A stretch of DNA of 64,000 bases from Allomyces arbusculus (lineage: Eukaryota; Blastocladiomycota; Blastocladiomycetes; Blastocladiales; Blastocladiaceae): the NCBI GenBank assembly GCA_027604705.1, contig JADHYV010000017.1, positions 186,001-250,000 of the forward strand, read 5' to 3'. Below the pieces are notes generated by a model. It did not search any database. It saw only the letters and a list, made by a program, of their open reading frames with translations, and had not been told where the DNA came from. The position numbers and the translations under genes are program-made. This document shows, piece by piece, positions 63,063 to 64,000 of this stretch (positions are counted from its first letter, which is position 1; each line of letters starts with the position of its first letter).

Positions 63063-64000
63063 ATGCAGACCCGCGCTGGTGCCCGCCGTAACAGCGTCGA
63101 CGCCGATCCCGAACCCCCTGTTGCCGCCCCGTCGGTCACGAACCTGCGCGCGCGCCGTCAAGAGGTGACCGAGTCGCCCTCCTACAAAGCCATGACCTCT
63201 GACAAGGTCGTTTCCAAGGTGTGTAGAACGCAACGTTGCTACTGAATGGCCAAGTACGCTTTGGAGGGGAAGCACAACGTAAACTGACGTACTCGCGCTT
63301 TGCCTTGCATTTGACCAGCGCATCGAGCAGTTTGAGCCGCCGGCGTCGCCGCTGAAGCGCATTCTCGTCGCCAAGTCGGGTCTGCGTGCGCCCAAGGCCC
63401 CCGCTTCCCCACGCCGCAATGCGCAGTCGGATGACGACGACCCGGACGTGCGCCGGTCCCCGCGGATTGCGCGCCGCATGTCGGCCGACGTGGCCCCTGA
63501 AGACAACCCGTTCGCTGCCGCTTCCTCGTCGGCAGCGTCGCCGAGCCGCCGTGCGGCCAAGCCCGCCTCGCCCGCACGCCCGTCGGCACCGACTCCGCGG
63601 TCGGCCGCGAACGGCGGCCCCATTGCCGTGCCCGTCGTCGAAGTGGAAGTGCGCCGCCCGCGCGCCGCGCTCGCTGACCGTCTTGCCGCACCCAGCTCGC
63701 CACATGCATCGCCAGTTTCGCCGAAACCGTCGCAGTTGCCCGCGCCCGGTGCCATGGCCGCGACCGATTTTCCGACGTTCAACCGCGCGACCTACTCGCC
63801 GACCGTGAGCCCGATGCGCACGGCCGCTGGGCCGTCGTCGGTCTCGCAGCTCGTTCCGCCCTCGCCTTCCAAGATTATTGCGACGGCGCGCGACGTGTTC
63901 ACGAGCAAGCTGCGCAATGAAGTGCAGGCGAGTCCGCAGCGGCCTAGCGGCGACGACGACGAGCCTGTGTTTGAGGACGATGACGACGAGGATAACGTCT
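63063..64000 (+). CDS. Basic Ser/Pro-rich protein, cut by the right edge
   Basis: Exon 1 63063-63218 and exon 2 from 63319 to beyond the window; intron 100 bp (GTGTGT...TTGACCAG), phase 0. At least 279 residues are visible. The start MQTRAGARRNSVD follows a pyrimidine-rich leader. The sequence is Arg/Ala/Ser/Pro-rich with repeated 'RRSPRIARR', 'SPSRRAAKPASPARPS' and 'RRPRAALADR' patches, several SP phosphorylation-type sites, and an 'APEDNPFAAA' NPF motif, becoming acidic at the edge ('DDDEPVFEDDDDEDN'). Inner-nuclear-membrane, nucleoporin or chromatin proteins can start like this, but no domain is present yet. Function unknown. Confidence 0.65.

Overview
The window is nuclear DNA of a GC-rich fungus. 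It shows about two dozen protein genes on both strands, most cut by short spliceosomal introns (about 68-100 bp, mostly GTRYG-type donors and YAG acceptors, often with a CTGAC/CTAAC-like branch site). Fungal-type genes (a Cbf1-like bHLH factor, a Gcn4-like bZIP factor, a PCL-like cyclin, Kex2, an Mgm1-like dynamin) place it in Fungi. The high GC content, the long disordered Ala/Pro/Ser-rich proteins and the divergence from yeasts suggest an early-diverging lineage such as Blastocladiomycota. That placement is inference, not proof. No rRNA, CRISPR, retroelement or convincing tRNA gene was seen.

Left part (1-8.1 kb): a degenerate LRR-like reading frame at the edge, a small acidic hypothetical protein, a single-pass membrane protein with PY-type motifs, a mucin-like type I membrane protein, then a gene-poor stretch holding a broken relative of an F-box/LRR gene. 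8.1-19 kb: a dynamin-related GTPase of Mgm1/OPA1 type (mitochondrial inner-membrane fusion) with an altered P-loop, a serine-rich disordered protein, and a WDR44-like WD40 protein. 19-25.5 kb: diphthamide methyltransferase DPH5 divergent from argininosuccinate synthase ARG1, then an intact F-box/LRR gene followed by a decayed partial tandem copy.

25.5-35.6 kb: mitochondrial ribosomal uS4m divergent from the nucleolar RRM protein NOP12, V-ATPase subunit d divergent from CBF1, and a Gcn4-like bZIP gene. 37.9-47 kb: an alpha/beta hydrolase membrane protein, a 75-residue membrane protein, a SET-domain protein, a multi-exon protein I do not recognise, and a PCL-like cyclin. 49.4-64 kb: a nine-exon ABCG half-transporter, the KDEL receptor ERD2 (with a probable GC-AG intron), an FCP1-type phosphatase with a DVDEC active site, the Kex2 proprotein convertase, mitochondrial uL10m, and the first part of a basic Ser/Pro-rich protein running off the right edge. 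ERD2 and Kex2 both serve the Golgi/secretory route; Mgm1, uS4m and uL10m serve mitochondria; ARG1 and the Gcn4-like factor belong to amino-acid metabolism. Their proximity is probably chance.

The most unusual structure is a three-member family. It comprises the intact F-box/LRR gene, its truncated tandem copy and a third relic 15 kb away on the other strand. All three keep the 3' end of the coding region, the 3' flank and a conserved downstream hairpin with a tRNA-like A-box. All splice coordinates below were derived by hand from frame, phase and family similarity.
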